36,033 bases of DNA, from NCBI RefSeq assembly GCF_000006405.1, contig NW_003216498.1:291449-327481 (forward strand), given 5' to 3'. The notes below the pieces were generated by a model that saw only the letters and a program-made list of their open reading frames with translations, made no database searches and was not told where the DNA came from. Shown here piece by piece: positions 1 to 10,861 of the stretch; position 1 is the first letter of the stretch; every line of letters starts with the position of its first letter. The position numbers and the translations under genes were made by a program. Origin of the DNA: Perkinsus marinus ATCC 50983 (Eukaryota; Perkinsozoa; Perkinsida; Perkinsidae).

Positions 1-643
1 CTGAAACGAGTGAAGAGTATTCGCATCCATATTATAGTCATAGTATTATGTCACGATGTTTCATGTAAGTCGAAAGTCAACGAAAGTCCCATGGTCATCT
101 GTCGGAAATGATCTGATATGATGAACAACTCATCATGAACTTGAATATCACCTTCAAAAGTCTCGAATCGAGACTCTAACCAAAAACTGCCAAGTTGACG
201 CGACCGTCATCCGCGGAATTCTGTCATGCCATGAAAATCAGCAAACATGTTTCGGCGACAATTTACGGCGAATACTGGTTATAAGCTGAATACGCACAAG
301 TTTTAGGCAAATCATGCGTGTACAAGAGCTTTCACCTATTAAATTAATTTGTTGGCAAATTCTGAATGACCCCATTTTCGACGATAAATTCGCTGATTCC
401 TGGTTTAGTTTGGCTGCGTTGAAAGTATTCGCCTAACAGTGCCAAAATTATGGTCCTATCCTGCACAGAAACGGATTTGGACTACCCCTTGTAGGCAAAT
501 TACATGCTATGAAGGTGGTTTGCGCGTACGGGCGAGCGAATTCGAAAGTTTGGTGAACGGTCATACCAAAAATTTCGTCGAAACCTGTTCGCTACAGATA
601 CCAATGCGCTGTAATTCCGTCTGCGAGGGGGTTATAAAGGATT

Positions 644-1426
644 TTGCCGACTAGTCGTTTGACCATTCGGTTACAGGTTTCGCCAAGTTTGGCGAGTTGG
701 CGAAACCTGGTGCTCCGCCAGGGGCATCCTGGTGAAGCAAAGAATCTACTTGACGCTCTCGTTTATGCTAACGCTATCTCTACGCCGATTTACTCTGTTC
801 GAACATACTTGCAGAACGGTTCAAGACAGATCTCCGGGGAGTTGATACTTGGTGAAGAGGTCGGAAGGTCTACAGGTGAAAGACAGAGGGGAGTCGGTTG
901 GTTCAACTTCGCACCCCGGGCAGTTCATAGTCAGTCGCTTCCTAGCGTGGAAGTCGACTATGTGGGGTTGTCTAGCACACGAGGAAAGCCACTGAATGTT
1001 GTGGAATATTCGCATCAGTACCATAAACCAGTAACGACTCCCCTCGACACGGGATCAGATGCCGTATTCCTTCCGCTCCCAACAATACTCGATGATATGG
1101 TTCAAGTTTTGAGGTCGAATCTTAGAGAGAAAGGATATGCAGAGGATAAGGTCTCCAACAAGTATCTCCTGAAGGGCGGTAAACTTGCCATTTATAAGTC
1201 TATTATAGACTCTTTGCCCATCATAAGCATGCGCATGAGAGATCGCGAGAGAAGTACCATGCTAGAGCTCCATCCGAGACAGTACTGTAGAGATACAGCA
1301 CTGCCTAGTTCATGCCAAGTCGCCGTGAGCTCTGCTGCGGTGTCGTCCTTGGGAACTCCGTTTTTCTTGACATATACCACACAGTTCGACTTCATACGAA
1401 ACGGAATACGTTTGTTCAGAAATTGA
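644..1426 (+). CDS. Pepsin-like (family A1) aspartic protease, C-terminal lobe only
   Basis: The open frame reads as the second half of an A1 aspartic endopeptidase. It carries a catalytic LDTGS motif about residue 135. It is preceded by an SGELILGE strand typical of the lobe junction, and ends with LGTPFFLTYTTQFDF, the usual C-terminal strand of pepsins. A segment ending LLDALVYANAISTPIYS matches the inter-lobe region. The N-terminal lobe with the first DTG is not visible upstream in any frame, and the frame opens on a TTG rather than an ATG, so the true start must lie in an unrecognised exon or the gene is 5'-truncated. Such proteases are normally secretory or vacuolar. Family assignment is firm; integrity is not. 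Confidence 0.72.
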   Translation: MPTSRLTIRLQVSPSLASWRNLVLRQGHPGEAKNLLDALVYANAISTPIYSVRTYLQNGSRQISGELILGEEVGRSTGERQRGVGWFNFAPRAVHSQSLPSVEVDYVGLSSTRGKPLNVVEYSHQYHKPVTTPLDTGSDAVFLPLPTILDDMVQVLRSNLREKGYAEDKVSNKYLLKGGKLAIYKSIIDSLPIISMRMRDRERSTMLELHPRQYCRDTALPSSCQVAVSSAAVSSLGTPFFLTYTTQFDFIRNGIRLFRN

Positions 1427-1454
1427 CGGATTGAAAGACCATGGTAGTTACCGT

Positions 1455-1599
1455 AATGCTGTGATGCTTTTGATGGTTATCTTAATGATGTGATGTATTT
1501 GATGGTTATATTAATGCTGTGATGTTCTTGATAGGCATCATAATGCTGCGATGTTTATGATAGTTGTCTTAATACTGTCATGTTTATGGATACCGCGTG
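1455..1599. repeat. Five-copy 29-bp tandem repeat
   Basis: Units start at 1455, 1484, 1513, 1542 and 1571, exactly 29 bp apart. Each begins AATRMTG and contains a TGATGNTTNTGAT stretch. Copies diverge by several substitutions but no indels. The array begins about 30 bp after the aspartic protease stop codon, so it may lie in its 3' UTR. Confidence 0.85.
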
Positions 1600-3200
1600 T
1601 GATGCGTATTAGTCCTATCACAACAACGAACGTTCCCCTGGAGTTGTCGAACAACCTGAGGAACGTTCGTGGGAGCACACCATCAACGTAAATGAGATCG
1701 TTAGCTCTCTATAGGACTGGAGCAATGGAGTATCGATTCCACCACCTAAGTCGCGGATAATGTGATATCTCTGACGGCAACAACTCACTTCTGATCTCGT
1801 AGACTTGGACAATGAGGCTGTCAACATGTCAACCACGCTGTTGCGTTTCGTGTTTTGAGCACCGATACACAAGTACCAAGCACAGCAACTCCCTGTTTTC
1901 ACCTCGGGAGCAACAACTTTCTCAGGTTGTAGAGCAACCGAGGGATTATTCAATTTACGTTCGTCCACTACTGCTCGTGCCTGATATCATGTCGAAGAGA
2001 GCACTACCAAGAGCGTACCTAGTGGGAGGCACGAGTAGCCAGGCTGTCGAAGCAACGGTTCACCAGTCGACACTCTTAGCCTCGTTGAGGGTGAGGCGAG
2101 GGTTGCTGCAGAGATTGCGGACCTCCTCGGTTTCCCTAGGAATTAAATACCGACCATGATTGAATCTAGTCGATTACGAGTTCTTGCCGTCCTCGGTTCC
2201 CGGGGCAAACCCTACAGAGTCCAACATAAGGTCGCTTTCTGACGGCGCAGTGCTATGAACGACAGAGGGTGATCGAGAAGCGTGGATGGCGTGGTATCGC
2301 GCTCCTTACCGGAGTAGGCACGTTCCCTCCAGTGTTGAACTTCAAGAGTTGAAGTACTCGAATATGGCCGCGTGATTGTACTTGGTATCGGATCGCAATA
2401 CTGTTTTCGGAGATATTCCCAGATGAATCCAAGGGGAACCATAATGGCCATTCAGTTAGCCGTTTGAGATGCCTACCATATGAGCTTTAGCGTGAAAGAA
2501 CTTTAGACTACACCTTTTCCCAATCTATTCTAAGATTTGCCACACAGCGCACCCTGAACTTCTTTCGCCCGCAAGCGAAGGCAGAGCTTAGCTATCTGGT
2601 CGGACTTCGTCAGGCAAGCTGATGAAGGGGTTAAGTTTAAGTTGATTAACATACATTTTATTCAGTGTATTCGTTTTCCTAATGTCATCGAGGCTTGAGT
2701 ACAATTCTGCTCGAGGAAAATCGCGAGACTTTGGACAAAACTAGCAGCTCGCGTCACTTCGCTCCGGGGAATCTGTAGCTCCTCCGCAGGGGAGGTTGTA
2801 GCGCATTCTCTGCATGATTTTTACACTTAGTTATGAAGGTAAAGCGTGGACTCCACAGTGTGAAGTGATAGTTGGAGGTTTCGTTTGGGTACTCCCATAC
2901 GACCACCAAATGGATGTAAATTTGTACGAACTGCGTGAGTACACAAATTGGAGTGATGGGAGGCATTTAGAATTAATAAGTGTGAAGCAACGCATGAGAG
3001 GGACACATGCTGAGAGTAGAAGAGCATGTAATGAGAATTTGTGGAAGAAATTTGAAAATGTGAGATTTTGACGCACGATTGTAGCCGAGTAGCATTAAAG
3101 TATTAATGAGTTCCAGTGGAACTGTTCCACGACTTGTGCCGCACAAGTTGTGCGAATCCGTTGATTCGTTGTCGAACGTGGTAGCCTTCCGCGCGCCACA
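1600..3200. other. Stretch without a supported gene
   Basis: Several open frames of 65-115 codons exist on both strands, but none shows a recognisable domain, a conserved motif or splice-joined continuation. Base composition falls towards AT-rich after about 2640. Nothing here is supported as coding. Confidence 0.5.
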
Positions 3201-3212
3201 AAATTATCGGGA

Positions 3213-3449
3213 ATGAATTTTCGCATTCTGGAATCTCGCTTTCTGGAACGTGTTTCAGAATGCATTCTGAAGTTTTCTGAACACGTTCGGAATCTATTCT
3301 GGGACTCTTTCCAGAATGTGTTTGGGAGCTGTTCTCTGAACGCGATTTTGGTGTTTTGCATTCTGGAATGTGTTCTGAGTTTCGGAATTTGTTCTCTGAA
3401 CACCCCGACTGCATTTTCACTGATTCGTGCAATATGCATGAAAAGATGA
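3213..3449. repeat. Degenerate TTCTGGAA/GAATGTGTT repeat tract
   Basis: The tract is dense in short inverted TTC/GAA modules such as TTCTGGAA, TTCAGAA and TTCCAGAA, recurring irregularly every 15-30 bp. An 18-bp perfect palindrome, TTCAGAATGCATTCTGAA, lies at 3254-3271. Frames through the tract are open on both strands because of the biased composition. The arrangement resembles clustered heat-shock-element half sites, but that is only a resemblance. Confidence 0.55.
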
Positions 3450-3846
3450 TTCACTTTACCACGCGCCACGAAAAAGTTGTTGTCGTTCGAGTTTCCAGAG
3501 ATGAGTTGTCTTGTGTGATGCTTGAGCGATGGGAATAAGCCAGTTCATGAGTCTACTACGCCCTAGGGTGCTTTGTTGGTCGAAACTGGTCTTGTTTTTG
3601 GTGAATTTGAATTTTTTCGTTTCCGAAATCATAAATTTCATTTACGAATTTGAACTTTGAGTTTCGAGCGATCTTCGGAATTCGGAATTTGAACTTTCAA
3701 TTCGTGAAAAAACTCTTGCGGACTCTACGGAAACAGAAGTGTTTGATCCTTTCGGTCTGTTCTTTCTTCCGCTGAATTCGATACGCCATGCGCTGATAGG
3801 GTGTACGGCATTTGGGGTGTATGGGAGACGGCATGTGTTGTAGTTG

Positions 3847-6800
3847 ATGATTGGCCTCTCTTTGTGGGGCGTCGACTCTCCCCGCTCATTAGCCACGCCC
3901 GTGATAGAGCAGCCTATCCCGATATGCGAGCACGGTGGATCTGGACTGGTACTGGAAGACCGTCTTATGGGGTATGTTGAAGGGAGTCATCCTCAGATAC
4001 TGCCTTTGTTTGGGGACTCCGAACAGGACTGGCCCAACGGCCTCAGGGTGGTACTCTATTTCCTTGGCCTTTGTTGGTGCTTTGTGGGCGTGGCTATTAT
4101 CAGCGACTTCTTCATGGGGGCGATAGAGAAAATAACTTCTAAGAAAAAAAGAGGTAGATTCTCTCGCGCCCGTCACCGACTCCCATACCATCTTTCTCTC
4201 AGCTCGCCTTACAATCCAAGGCGAGACCAAGTTGGTGACTGTACGAGTATGGAACGACACTGTGGCGAATCTCACTTTGATGGCACTTGGCTCGAGCGCC
4301 CCCGAGATATTGCTCTCTATCATAGAGCTATTCAGTCAAGATATGTACTCGGGACACTTGGGGCCCAGTAGGCTGTCACAGTTGGTCCTCGTGAGGGGGA
4401 TCTCATCATGGCTTAGGTACCATCGTAGGATCAGCAGCGTTCAACCTTCTGGTCATCTCGGCGGTATGTATTATGGCTATCCCGGATGGTCAAGTGAGAG
4501 CTATCAACGATATTGGCGTATTTGTGGTTACTGCTGGCTGCAGTATATTTGCATATATATGGCTTCTCTTAGTACTGCAGGTAACGCAGTGTTTGCTCGC
4601 TTCATACCTCGCTGAGATACGCCTCAGGTGTCTTCGCCGGACGTAGTAGACATATGGGAAGCGGTGGTCACTTTGGTGCTTTTCCCTGCCCTTGTGGTCA
4701 TGGCATTTGCTGCTGATAAAGGTAGTACAATGCAGGATCGTTCAGGGTTGTTGGCTTGCTCTAGGTATGTTCTCGATCAAGACAAATGTAGCAAGTGCGC
4801 ACCGTGACCATATCGTGGGTCTAGAGGATCTCAGTCCGGACGAGCTAGTGGATTTGATGGCTGAGGTGACCAGGAGGAGACGCTTACAGGAGAGGTGTCC
4901 ATCTCAGATTCGTCAACGACATGGTTCAAGTCTCACTGACGATGCCGTAATGAGAATTATTCAGGCAGAGAGACCTCCGAGGACCACTCGGTAGGTCTCC
5001 CGTGTTTCTATGGAGAAATCACAATCATGTCCTGTAGGGCTCAACATAGGATCCAGGCTAGTCGGATGTTGACGAGGAGGTCGGGTGCGTCGAAGAGATC
5101 CTGTAACCAATAGGCTTGTTCCATCGTTTATGTTGATCTCTCTTACTCAGCTGTGTGGAATTCTCTCCCGGCTCATCTGGTGGCCCTCAAAGGTGATAAG
5201 GCGGTATAATCGTCCGGTTTCCTGATCAAGATTGGTTCAGATACGGTTGAGGCGGACGAAGAGGCTGTTCGAGTAAGTGTTACGGAATGTTGAGGCAAGC
5301 CATGTCTGATGTCAGTCCGAATCCACTATTCCTGTGATTAACTTCAAGTGCTCGAGGTAGTACATCTCGAGGAGTTCTGATATGAGGTTGTTGGATCTAG
5401 GTTCGCTGTGATGGAGGGGGCTGGGAGAATAGTGTTGCCGTTGGTTACCTCTCGCCCTTTGGAGCGAGATGTAGTATTGGGATCAGATTATCGTGATGAA
5501 ATTCGTCTCTTAAGGTCGTAGTGAGATATGAAACCCTACAGGGAACTGCGACCGCTGGGGAGGACTATGTACCTGTCATCGATGGGAAGGTAGTCCGGGA
5601 AGTCTGAGTAGTGGAATACTGTTGGTTACTACTCATGATAAATTCGGGGTAGGGATGCTGTTCGCCGTGGAATTTTCTGCAATCAGTTTAGTGATGATTA
5701 CCACACGTTTGGAAGATCCTACGATTTTGTCGGTCATTGGGAGTAGTGGAGACTCTGTGTGTTCTACAGATCACTATTCGAGCTGGGGAGTCGTCAAGTG
5801 ATGAGGTGACCATCGCCATTATGGATGACGATATAGTGGAAGAGGATGAGAACTTCTGGTGAGCTTATTAGCCGGTTGGAAGCACCCCCTTGTCATTCTA
5901 ACTGGTGCTGTTCATCTGTAGGGTTCGCGTGACACATGTTTCGGAGGGTGCGGTGATTGGGAAGCTGTCCGTAGCCGAAGTGACGATCATCGATGATGAT
6001 GAGATTGGGGAGTTAGTCTTGGAGAAAGAGGAGTTAGTAGTGGAAGGGGATGTGAGTCCTTCTCCTTGGCCTGTTGTCGACCCCAGTGAGGCCCGTCTAT
6101 GGCAGGAAGCTCAAGTCACAGTCCTTCGAACCAAAGGATGCAGCGGTGAAGTGAGGGTACTGTATAGGACAGAGTCTGGTAACGCGGTGGCTCCTAATGA
6201 TTATATCCACACTGAGGGAGAGCTAATAATGGACCATAATCAGGCTGCTGGAGTTATAAAGATTCCTCTTCGCTCCACGTAAATGCCGGACAGGCCGTCA
6301 TGATGATATTCAATCTGTGGAATTATCAGGTCTACTCGAACGCCCCATTTCCGGCTCATATTATCAAAACCTTCTGGAGGTGATTTCCTGTTGTGCTCTG
6401 CTGTGTCTCATGTGAAGGTGTTTTAGGTGCGAAGTTCTGTTCGAAAACGGATGGCGGTCATGATTCGCTCATCTGCACTATTTGGATCAAACCCAAGTCG
6501 GGCATAAGTCAGGGCCGTACGACGGTTACAGACCTCCTCAATGTCCACTGGGGTGATATTACTATCGCGACTTTTTGCGACGAGATGTCGTCCTGATAGG
6601 CAAGATGAGTCTTGGAGCGACGAACTGGCGAGAACAGTTCAATGAAGCTCTGTGGGTGAACGGTAGCAGGGAAGAACAGTCTGAGGTGAGGTTTGGTGGA
6701 CACTGGGGTTGACGATTTGGTACTGCAGGCTGGCGTCGGGGACTGGGTTATGCACGTTATTACCTTCCCTTGGAAGATAGTCTTCGCCTTTTGCCCTCCA

Positions 6801-7798
6801 CTTGAGTACGCGGACGGTTGGCTGACGTTCTTCATCAGTCTATCCATGATTGGTAGGAGATGTTCTACGGATAGTCGAATTTTGAGGTGCGCGGTTCAGG
6901 TGGTGTAACGGCGATCATAGCAGATATGGCGTCTCTCCTGGGATGTACGATGGACATTCCTGATTCTGTTACCGCCATAACATTGGTTGCTCTAGGTAAA
7001 CAAGCCTAGCTGTGCATCTTATTTTAAATCCTAATTCAGGTACTTCTCTTCCTGATACATTCGCATCAAGGTTAGCAGCTATGCAGGATCCTTATGCAGA
7101 TGCTTCTATTGGGAATGTCACGGGAAGGTGAGTCATGCTAGTCGTTGAGAGTGGCCTTAACTTTAGTTTTCAGCAACTCTGTCAACGTGTTCCTTGGTCT
7201 CGGTTTACCCTGGGTGATTGGGTCTCTGTATTGGAGTGCTAAAGGGGCTACACAGGAGTGGATAGCGAGAGTTGGTGAGTAGTTGGCGAAGCCTGTATTG
7301 ACAATAGTTGGCTTCGTGAGTTTCTTTGTTTGTGGGAGTTCAAGGGAATAGCAGTAGCAGTGGGTGTGCTCAAGTTCGACTCGCGGGTTGGAGGGGATTC
7401 GTATAAAAATCAATCATATTGCGGCTATATCAAATCTCCAGTGGACATATTTGCGTGAGAGTCTTCGCTCGATTTGCGTACTGTTCAGTATTCTTTTCCG
7501 TATCTGTTCAGTTCTCACAGCTAATTTCTCACCTTTTGTAGGTTTGGACATTTACACCAAGTATCCAGATGGTGGTTTCGTGGTGGAAGCTGGTGATCTC
7601 AGCTTCTCTGTCATGATATTCACCATTTGCGCATTCTTATGCCTGACTGTATTAGTCGCGCGGCGAGCCAAGTACGGGGGCGAGCTTGGGGGAACTAAAC
7701 ATGGCAAGCGGATAAGTGCTGCTATCTTGGTGACTCTTTGGATTGTTTATATATGTATCAGCTCAGCTAAAAGTATGTCCAGTAGATCAGCCGATTAA
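3847..7798 (+). CDS. Na+/Ca2+ exchanger, NCX family, with two Calx-beta domains
   Basis: Plasma-membrane antiporter exchanging Na+ for Ca2+. The alpha-1 repeat is explicit ([17 protein letters not shown], then [17 protein letters not shown]), and so is alpha-2 ([18 protein letters not shown], then [17 protein letters not shown]). Between them lie a basic cytosolic segment (about 4765-5100) and two Calx-beta domains (about 5400-5995 and 6000-6480). Their acidic [13 protein letters not shown] and TIIDDDE motifs are the Ca2+-binding positions of animal NCX. Joined exons need GT-AG introns at 3949-3996, 4154-4202, 4368-4416, 4581-4627, 4722-4764, 4991-5037, 5590-5769, 6279-6329, 6380-6417, 6686-6728, 6853-6899, 6996-7039, 7128-7173 and 7275-7541. 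A 32-bp intron at 6553-6584 is probable. Splicing within 5100-5400, the start of the first Calx-beta domain, could not be resolved cleanly. The ATG at 3847 follows an in-frame stop; no clear signal peptide is seen, so a 5' exon may be missing. Confidence 0.9.
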
Positions 7799-8039
7799 TT
7801 GGCGGTCTTTATGAATATTATCAATGCAGCATGTCCAAGAGCTTTTGCCATGATATAGACGTATGCATTAGAGGTTGACGTTACTTCCAACGGTGTCGCG
7901 TTGAACAGTAACCTTCATCTTAATTACAGGGATGCCTCCGATGTAGACCGTGGTGAATATTGAGTCATGTTGGGATGTATCACCGGTGGGCATTCCATTG
8001 GGGTCCACCCTGTATTCAGACCATAGTACGGTACAAGCT
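7799..8039. other. Spacer between exchanger and satellite array
   Basis: About 240 bp follow the exchanger stop codon before the satellite starts. No reading frame, RNA gene or repeat is recognisable. Confidence 0.5.
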
Positions 8040-8680
8040 TCTCGAGGCGGGGTGGCTATGCCACAACTGCGAGATATGTCTTGGTTGTTTCTTTTTTTCC
8101 GGATGGGGCGGCTATGCCACAGCGGCGAGATATGTCTTGGTTGTTTCTTTTTTACGGTGCGGGGTGGCTATGCCACAACCGCAAGATATGTCTTGGTTGT
8201 TTCTTTTTTCCGGATGGGGTGGCTATGCCACAACCGCAAGATATGTCTTGGTTGTTTCTTTTTTCCGGATGGGGTGGCTATGCCACAACCGCAAGATATG
8301 TCTTGGTTGTGTCTTTTTTCCGGATGGGGTGGCTATGCCACAACCGCAAGATATGTCTTGGTTGTTTCTTTTTTACGGTGTGGGGTGGCTATGCCACAAC
8401 CGCAAGACATGTCTTGGCTGTTTCTTTTTTTCGGATGGGGTGGCTATGCCACAACTGCGAGATATGTCGTAGTACGATCAAATTTACGGTGCGGGGTGGC
8501 TATGCCACCACCCCAAGATATGCCCGAGCATCATCACTTTCCCGGCGAGGGGCGGCTATGCCACCACCCCAAGTTATGCCTTGGTACCATCTAATTTTTC
8601 GGAAGGGGTAGCTGTGCCACCTCCCCAAGATATGCCTTGGTACTATCACTATTCTCGAGCGGGGTGACTTAGCGAAGTGA
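8040..8680. repeat. Satellite array A: about 12 units of 55-56 bp
   Basis: The GGCTATGCCAC core begins at 8054, 8110, 8166, 8221, 8276, 8331, 8387, 8442, 8498 and 8554, with degenerate copies at 8610 and 8666. In most units GTGGCTATGCCAC forms a 5-bp stem with a TAT loop. It is followed by CAAGATATGTCTTG, a second 5-bp inverted repeat, then a T-rich spacer ending CCGGATGG or ACGGTGCG. The last units (from 8498) lose the T-run. The array starts about 240 bp after the exchanger stop. The strand-independent openness of frames here is a by-product of a stop-free repeat whose length is not a multiple of three. Confidence 0.95.
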
Positions 8681-8852
8681 CTGCAGCTTCGACAAACTGC
8701 GTAAGTTAACTTGCTGTGATGGCTGTTCTGAACTCTGCTGTAATGAGACCATTCCGTTGGAGGGGCAGATATGCCATTTGACGACAATCCATGTGTATGA
8801 ATGTCCAAGGTGGACTATCAGTTAGCGCCACACATCAATGTATCGAGTCGCA

Positions 8853-9075
8853 GTGTCAAACAGATTATGGTATATTGTCTAACTTGGGTGCATATTGTCA
8901 AACTGAATACGGTATATTGTCAAACTGGGGTGCATATTGTCAAACTCAATATGGTATATTCTCAAACTTGGGTGCATATTGTCAAACTGGTTATGGTATA
9001 TTGTCTAACTTGGGTGCATATTGTCAAACTGAATACGGTATATTGTCAAACTTGGGTGCATGTCGTCAAAATTCT
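8853..9075. repeat. Five-copy 42-bp tandem repeat with 21-bp half-units
   Basis: GGTATATTSTC starts at 8869, 8911, 8953, 8995 and 9037, exactly 42 bp apart. Each unit is two diverged 21-bp halves sharing TATTGTCWAACT. The period is a multiple of three, so two plus-strand frames stay open through it, but no domain or credible start supports translation. Confidence 0.92.
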
Positions 9076-9273
9076 TGCCTGCTCATTTATCAAAGTTGCA
9101 AGGATACAAAATGGCGAGGTCTTCTTCTGATGCTTCTCGGCCGTTCTAGTGTTCATTGTACGTGATTCGCTCCACCCCGACCGTTCACCTCTCACCTCAC
9201 TCGTGGGCTGAATTTTCGCAGAGACGGAGCCGCATCCTTGTTTTCAGATTTAGTCTAATAGATTTTACTCCAT

Positions 9274-10026
9274 ATGTTACAAGAGGATTTCGAGTCGTCG
9301 ATCCAGCAACTTACATGATTGGGGAGCAGTGGGTCAATTCCAGTCCCTCCTCTATCAAGTCAGCTACTATTCTAATACTCTTCCGGTTCCATCATCTCCT
9401 ACAGCTTTTTGACCTTCCCTTCGCTTACACAGAGGGAACGAACGATGCACAAAGGGACACTCAGGAGCTTCGTCCTGGTATCCAGTGTTGACGAGAAGTT
9501 GCAGTCAATCCCGAAGCCGTGGTATCCGGCGGTGGACTCTTTCAGAGGAGGCACTATACCAATCGTTGTTATATTCCACTCGATTTGGGTTATTATTATG
9601 CTCAAAGTCCTTCCTGATTTTCTAGCTATGTGGGGCTATAATTTACTGGTTACCAACTCCTTGTATTTCGCAGCATTCTACAGCGTGTTATCCTCAGAGG
9701 ATAATCCTCTTGGCTATATTTCACCCCTCTCATTCACCCATGCATCCAATACTTACTGTAAGACTACCAGCTGCACTAAGACGTCGTATAATAGGCTCTG
9801 CATCTTCAGATTCGCTATCGTCACTATGCTATGCATTCACATACTCTGTTGGGAATCAGAGAGATTCGGAGTATGTATGTTGATGCTATTTGTTGGGCTA
9901 TCCTCGGCGATGGTCCACGAGGATCGAGTTGAATGGGGAAGCGTCACTGTAAGGACGCTGAAGCTAGGAACAGCAGCGGGGACTATAAGCGCTACAACGT
10001 GTGGTGGTCATAGGATTTGGACCTAA
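9274..10026 (+). pseudogene. Acyltransferase paralogue 1, decayed 5' portion
   Basis: This is a broken copy of the genes at 10862 and 14043. Recognisable blocks are DPATYMIGEQWVN, LTQRERTMHKGT, YPAVDSFRG and FVGLSSAMVHEDRVEW. They lie in three different frames relative to the intact order, and an early single-base loss follows the ATG at 9274. The intron after the HPCIQYLL-like end of exon 1 is still visible (GTAAGAC...CTTCAG, about 9757-9809). The copy ends where exon 2 of paralogue 2 ends, and the donor GTAA there is changed to TGTG. None of the downstream exons, including the FPLEV and LGRW/HEL blocks, is found before the next paralogue. It is most likely a partial tandem duplicate that no longer makes protein. 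Confidence 0.75.
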
Positions 10027-10697
10027 GTATGGAAACGTTAGCCATTTTGAAGTGTTATATTTGCTCATTGCGGGGCGAACGCAAGCGGAGCTATACACTG
10101 CACCTCGGGCCATTTCGGTCGTGCGCGCGTGAATGAAAGTTGTTTCTCCTCAATCAGAAAGAGTCTGAACATGACGCAGGAAACAATCGAAAGCTAGATA
10201 GACGTGTATACTTCCAGTTAGGCACTGAGCTCAACCCAGTAAGGTGACCGTGATATTCTTGGCTCGTAGAATTTATTACCCCAGTAAAGCCGTTGGTCAT
10301 TCGGATCAACCGCGCTTAGATAAGTATGTTACGAAGGCCGTGGAATATGCTAGTCTTATGGTTCGTTCTAGAGTTACATGTACAGGCAGCTCTATTGGTG
10401 GTAGCTGCGTGAATCTAACTGATTAATCAATGCCGTGTTCATCTCACTCATGCGATGAACATCTCCAGGGTTTCGTTCTATGCAGACATTCATCAGAGTA
10501 GCGCATGACACAAATACATAATATATGTGAATACCCCCCTGGTGTCCATGTTTGATTATATGGCATACGCCTTGTCGCATGCCCGAACTAATATAGAGGC
10601 TGGCGCCTCGTAGGTCGAAGCTATACTCATTCGACCAGCGCGATTGATTTTATCGAACTATCCACGCCACGGAGAAGCGGTGTGCACTTGTATTCCC

Positions 10698-10748
10698 GAC
10701 GAACGCCAGGCGTCACACCTAAGGCATGTGTGACGCCAAGCCTTCGTC
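10698..10748. repeat. 51-bp imperfect inverted repeat upstream of paralogue 2
   Basis: Arms of 21 bp share GACGAA at the ends and a perfect GGCGTCACAC/GTGTGACGCC inner stem around a 9-nt loop. Four or five mismatches sit in the middle of the arms. It lies in an 835-bp stretch (10027-10861) in which no gene is supported, about 110 bp before the next start codon. Confidence 0.8.
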
Positions 10749-10861
10749 GTGCGGTTGGCGTAAAGTCGATGGTGATGCTTATCTCCTGTCTCTGCCCCTT
10801 TCATTTGCCCTCGGGTTCATCCTTTCCAGCAGTTACGCCTTACGACAGTTTTTAATCCTAC

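Noticed and set aside
1618-2451. Several 79-116 codon frames, considered as retrotransposon or integrase remains
   Set aside because: No reverse transcriptase, integrase or protease motif was found in any frame.
2814-3071. 85-codon plus-strand frame
   Set aside because: AT-rich, no family resemblance, overlapped by three similar minus-strand frames.
7950-8611. Three overlapping open frames of 170-214 codons with repeated CLGCFFF/GGYATTARYV patterns
   Set aside because: They are translations of satellite array A in all three frames. The repeat has no stop codon and a 55-56 bp period, so frames stay open by chance; no domain or proper start.
8040-8680. CRISPR-like array of palindromic repeats
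   Set aside because: Units are contiguous tandem copies with no unique spacers, no cas genes are present, and the genome is eukaryotic.
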